Assembly (NCBI GenBank): GCA_007122555.1
Contig: SKTL01000162.1
Location: forward strand, 1-8,869
Direction: 5' to 3'
Source: Thermomicrobiaceae bacterium
GTDB taxonomy: Bacteria; Chloroflexota; Chloroflexia; Thermomicrobiales; Thermomicrobiaceae
DNA: 8,869 nucleotides
Position 1 is the first letter of the stretch; each line of letters starts with the position of its first letter. A model generated the notes under the pieces. That model saw only the letters and a list, made by a program, of their open reading frames with translations. It was not told the DNA's origin and did not search any database. The position numbers and the translations under genes were made by a program. This document shows, piece by piece, positions 6,030 through 8,869 of this stretch.

Positions 6030-7685
6030 ATGGACGAATACTTTGACCTCGGCGCGCATTCGTGGCCAATCACGACGTCTTCGGAAACCGCGCAGCGCTG
6101 GTTTGACCGGGGCCTGAACTGGGTCTACGGTTTCAATCACCGAGAGGCGGTAACCTGTTTCGAGCACGCCGTCGCCGAGGACCCCGATTGCCCAATGGCG
6201 TACTGGGGTATCGCGCTGGCCGCCGGTCCGAACTACAACAAGCAGTGGGAACGATTCGACGAACGAGAACTGAAGATCACCTTTCGTCGAACGTTCGACG
6301 AGACCCAGAACGCGCTGTCGCTTCGCGGAAAGGGAAACGCCAAAGAGCGGGCGATCATCGAAACGCTCCGTGTCCGCTATCCTTCCCAGAACCCGGTCGA
6401 GGACTTTCAGAAACTGTACGACGATTATGCTGACGCGATGCGGCACGTCTACGAGCAGTACCCCGACGATAGGGATGTTGTCGCGCTGTTCGCCGACGCG
6501 TTGATGTGCCGAACACCGTGGCAGCTGTGGAATCTTGAATCCGGGAGCCCCAACCCCGCCGGGAGCGCGGAAGAAACGGCACGGGTGCTGGAACACGCCC
6601 TGGCGACGCCCGAGGGTCAGAAACATCCCGGCGTCGTGCATATGTACATTCATCTGATGGAGATGTCGCCGCACCCGGAGAAGGCGCTGCGGGCGGGGGA
6701 CTGGCTGCGCGGGCTGGTTCCCGATGCTGGACACCTGGAGCACATGCCGACACATATTGACGTGCTGTGCGGCGATTATCAGAATGTAATCGCCTCGAAT
6801 CATGCGGCGATCGTGGCGGATCGAAAGTACGTCGCGCTCCATGGCAGCGAGAACTACTACACGCTCTATCGGGTTCACAATTATCATTTCAAGATCTATG
6901 GGGCGATGTTCCTGGGGCAGTATCAGACTGCGCTTGAAACCTTCGATGAGATGGTGTCGACGATTCCGGAGGCGCTTCTGCGCTGGGAATCCCCGCCGAT
7001 GGCCAACTGGCTGGAGCCGTTTTTCCCGATCAAGTGGCATATTCTCGTTCGCTTCGGCCGCTGGCGGGAGATCATCGATGAGCCGCTGCCGAGCGATCGG
7101 GAGCTCTATTGCGTTACCACGGCCACCGCGCACTACGCGAAAGGGGTCGCCTACGCGGCGACCGGACATATCCCCGAAGCTGAGGAGCAGCAGCGACTCT
7201 TCCAGGAAGCGGTCGGTTGGGTACCGGACACGCGCTACCTGCACAACAACTGCTATCTCGATATTTTGCAGATTGCCGACGCGATGCTCCACGGTGAGCT
7301 TGAGTACCGGAGAGGGAACCATGAGCGCGCGTTCGACGCGCTCAGGCGCGCCGTCAATATGGAAGACAGCCTTGAGTACGATGAACCCTGGTCATGGATG
7401 CAACCGACCCGGCATGCGCTGGGAGCGCTTCTCCTCGAGCAGGATCAGGTTGAAGAGGCCGCGCAGGTCTATCGGGAAGACCTTGGATTCGACCCGTCAA
7501 TCCCGCGGGCCTACTGGCATCCGGACAACGTCTGGGCGCTGCACGGTTATCACGAGTGCCTGACGAAAATGGGACGGGACGCCGAAGCGCAAATCATCGA
7601 TCAACGACTGACGCTGGCGTCGGCCCGGGCTGACTTCCCGGTCCAGGCGTCATGCGCCTGCCGGACGAGCGTTGTCGGGGTGTAG
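6030..7685 (+). CDS. Tetratricopeptide repeat protein with His-rich core motifs
   Basis: A 551-residue, apparently cytosolic helical-repeat protein: no signal peptide and no membrane helix. A TPR-like unit is clear at about 21-54 (FDRGLNWVYGFNHREAV, then DPDCPMAYWGIA). More units lie at about 295-320 (LGQYQTALETF), around residues 370-400, and in the C-terminal part (RRGNHERAFDALRRAV; LEQDQVEEAAQVYRE). The centre carries HPGVVHMYIHLMEMSPHPEKA (H199, H204, H208, E211), GHLEHMPTHI (H235, H238, H242) and VHNYHF (H283, H286). From memory, the pairing of an H-x-YIH-x-x-E motif with GHL-x-HMP-x-HI recurs in a widespread uncharacterised TPR family, and clustered His/Glu suggests a metal site, which is inference. 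The tail ends in SCACRT (C542, C544). It follows the membrane protein gene by 18 nt, so it may act with that protein. Function unknown. Confidence 0.88.
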   Translation: MDEYFDLGAHSWPITTSSETAQRWFDRGLNWVYGFNHREAVTCFEHAVAEDPDCPMAYWGIALAAGPNYNKQWERFDERELKITFRRTFDETQNALSLRGKGNAKERAIIETLRVRYPSQNPVEDFQKLYDDYADAMRHVYEQYPDDRDVVALFADALMCRTPWQLWNLESGSPNPAGSAEETARVLEHALATPEGQKHPGVVHMYIHLMEMSPHPEKALRAGDWLRGLVPDAGHLEHMPTHIDVLCGDYQNVIASNHAAIVADRKYVALHGSENYYTLYRVHNYHFKIYGAMFLGQYQTALETFDEMVSTIPEALLRWESPPMANWLEPFFPIKWHILVRFGRWREIIDEPLPSDRELYCVTTATAHYAKGVAYAATGHIPEAEEQQRLFQEAVGWVPDTRYLHNNCYLDILQIADAMLHGELEYRRGNHERAFDALRRAVNMEDSLEYDEPWSWMQPTRHALGALLLEQDQVEEAAQVYREDLGFDPSIPRAYWHPDNVWALHGYHECLTKMGRDAEAQIIDQRLTLASARADFPVQASCACRTSVVGV

Positions 7686-7700
7686 ATTCGGGTCGCCAGC

Positions 7701-7743
7701 GGGGCAGGGTCGGGAACCTGGTCTGTGTTTCCCATCTTGCCCC
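7701..7743. terminator. Imperfect hairpin between convergent genes, possible terminator
   Basis: GGGGCA (7701-7706) pairs with TGCCCC (7738-7743), and inside it GGGAA (7712-7716) pairs with TTCCC (7729-7733), separated by a 5x4 internal loop. It sits in the 73-nt gap between the stops of the TPR gene and the sortase gene. There is no T-tract, and the stem is interrupted and weaker than the one at 3392-3445. Confidence 0.3.
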
Positions 7744-7758
7744 CTCGCCGAGTTGGAC

Positions 7759-8865
7759 TCAGTCACTGACCAGCGTGGTGTAGGCGACGAGCCGTTCGTC
7801 GTACATGCCGAGTGACGTATCCCAGCTTCCGGCGCAGGTGATCAGATTCATGTTGCGATCGTCGGTGCTGCCGAATATCTTCCGATTGGGCGCCTCGGAT
7901 ACGTGGAACTGCTCCAGCTCTGTGACCTCGAACACCAGCTCCTGGTCATCTTCGGTAATGATCGTCACCTCGTCGCCCACCTCAAGTCGATTCAGATTCC
8001 AGAAGATCGCGGGAGCTCCGCCGGGTCGATCCAGATGGCCTGCGACCGCCGCGTTTCCCGGGTCGCCAGGAACCGGTCCCTCGTTGAACCACGATACGTT
8101 GTCCCAACCGACCGGATCAGCCATCGCTCCTTCTGGCGTCCGGCCGAGGTGTTCAAAGTCGGCGCGCACGCCGAGTGAGTCGATACGCAGCTCATCGGGC
8201 AGTGCGGGCGAAGGCTGCCAGAGATCGGGCTGGTACTCCGGGACATCGCTGTCACGTTGTTGCGGCGAGGTATCAACGCCGTCGCGCTCCGCGGCCTGAG
8301 CGCCGAGCCGTTCGAACATGATTTGCCATTCGGGCGGGTTGTCGGGATGGTGTTCGAAGATCGCGCGTTCGGTGAACTGCACTCGTGTGCCGTGATGCCG
8401 GAACTGTGTGCTGATCGGGTAGCCGAAGATGCGGGCGCCGCCATTGGCTTCCCAGTATTCGACAAATCGCGAGCTCAGATTCTGCTCGGTTGCCGGGAAG
8501 TAGCGTCCGGATTCTTCCTCGCTGTGCGGTTCAAATGGCCAGCGGTCGGCAAGATTGCGATCGTTTCGGGCCTCGGCTCCGAGCCGTCGCAGCAGGACGT
8601 GATGGCCGTCCGGGTTGTCCGGGTGATGCTCCATCACGTGACGCTCGAAATACTGAACGTCCAGTCCATCCTGAACGAGCACCGGGGTGATCGGGTACCC
8701 GAAGGTCTGGATGCCGCCGTACTCGCGCCAGAAGTCGAGAAAATCACCACTCAGATAGTGACCAGTTACGTCGAAGTAGACTGTATCCGGTCCGGATTCC
8801 TCTGCGGCGCCTGTCGGCGTCGCTGGCGCGGCGACAAGCGCAGCCAGCGCAACAAGAGCGATCAT
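7759..8865 (-). CDS. Secreted class F-type sortase with two N-terminal FGYPI repeats
   Basis: A predicted extracytoplasmic cysteine transpeptidase. Residues 1-20 are a hydrophobic, Ala-rich signal or anchor (ALVALAALVAAPA) lacking the usual basic n-region, and there is no upstream stop before the window edge. The real start is therefore probably outside the window, with the ATG at 8865 an internal Met. Residues about 36-99 and 128-191 are two copies of a repeat, each with a GG-x-x-x-FGYPI core (FGYPI at 55-59 and 147-151), an ER-x-x-x-EHHPDNP block and an RLGA end. An acidic linker follows. The sortase domain runs from about 225 (LRIDSLGV), with GPVPGDPGNAAVAGHLD around catalytic H277, LITCAG around catalytic C344, and R358 in DERLVAY. 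The C344/H277/R358 triad and the PGDPGN-x-x-x-AGH pattern fit class F sortases. No LPXTG-type substrate or pilin gene is in the window, so its target is unknown. Confidence 0.87.
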   Translation of the reverse strand: MIALVALAALVAAPATPTGAAEESGPDTVYFDVTGHYLSGDFLDFWREYGGIQTFGYPITPVLVQDGLDVQYFERHVMEHHPDNPDGHHVLLRRLGAEARNDRNLADRWPFEPHSEEESGRYFPATEQNLSSRFVEYWEANGGARIFGYPISTQFRHHGTRVQFTERAIFEHHPDNPPEWQIMFERLGAQAAERDGVDTSPQQRDSDVPEYQPDLWQPSPALPDELRIDSLGVRADFEHLGRTPEGAMADPVGWDNVSWFNEGPVPGDPGNAAVAGHLDRPGGAPAIFWNLNRLEVGDEVTIITEDDQELVFEVTELEQFHVSEAPNRKIFGSTDDRNMNLITCAGSWDTSLGMYDERLVAYTTLVSD

Positions 8866-8869
8866 AAAA

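Noticed and set aside
5556..7322. A 588-codon open frame on the minus strand across the plus-strand membrane and TPR genes
   Set aside because: It is antisense to two genes with clear paralogue, TPR and ribosome-site support. Its composition (rich in Arg, His, Val, Gln, no domain) is typical of a shadow frame in GC-rich DNA.
6802..7563. A 253-codon open frame on the plus strand inside the TPR gene
   Set aside because: Its Ser/Arg-rich translation has no recognisable domain, and the frame lies entirely within the supported TPR gene.
1..8869. CRISPR arrays, tRNA/rRNA genes, insertion sequences, attachment sites, c-di-GMP riboswitch
   Set aside because: No regularly spaced repeats, no transposase-like protein, no tRNA-like cloverleaf and no riboswitch-like conserved region were seen in the short intergenic gaps.

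Overview
The window is a moderately GC-rich bacterial chromosomal segment with seven protein-coding genes packed closely together. I see no rRNA, tRNA, CRISPR array or transposon. The best taxonomic guess is Chloroflexota, perhaps the Thermomicrobia/Sphaerobacter side. The guess rests on a secreted class F-type sortase fused to two FGYPI-type repeats, GTG/TTG starts and a two-domain universal stress protein. It is an inference from gene style, not from a marker gene.

Layout. (1) 12-1622 and 1759-3366 (+): two tandem paralogous membrane diguanylate cyclases, each with a long polytopic N-terminal region followed by a complete GGDEF domain with a GGEEF active site and an RxxD I-site. (2) 3367-3462: a convergent gap holding a perfect 12-bp inverted repeat, a likely shared terminator. 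(3) 4419-3463 (-): a tandem-domain universal stress protein, downstream of and probably co-transcribed with (4) 5145-4501 (-), an unrecognised four-helix membrane protein. (5) 5146-5345: a divergent control region. (6) 5346-6011 (+): a second four-helix membrane protein, clearly paralogous to the one transcribed away from it, followed after 18 nt by (7) 6030-7685 (+), a TPR protein with conserved-looking histidine motifs and a C-terminal CxC. (8) 7686-7758: a convergent gap with a weaker hairpin. (9) 8865-7759 (-): the sortase, whose true start probably lies beyond the window edge.

How the parts may work together. The two cyclases would make c-di-GMP in response to an unknown signal at the membrane, with product feedback through the I-site. 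The central block consists of two divergent two-gene units, each led by a copy of the same small membrane protein and each followed by a cytosolic protein (USP on one side, TPR on the other). Functional coupling of the cyclases with this block is speculation from proximity. The sortase is probably an independent cell-surface gene. The most distinctive feature is the double duplication: a tandem pair of cyclases and an inverted pair of membrane proteins within about 6 kb.
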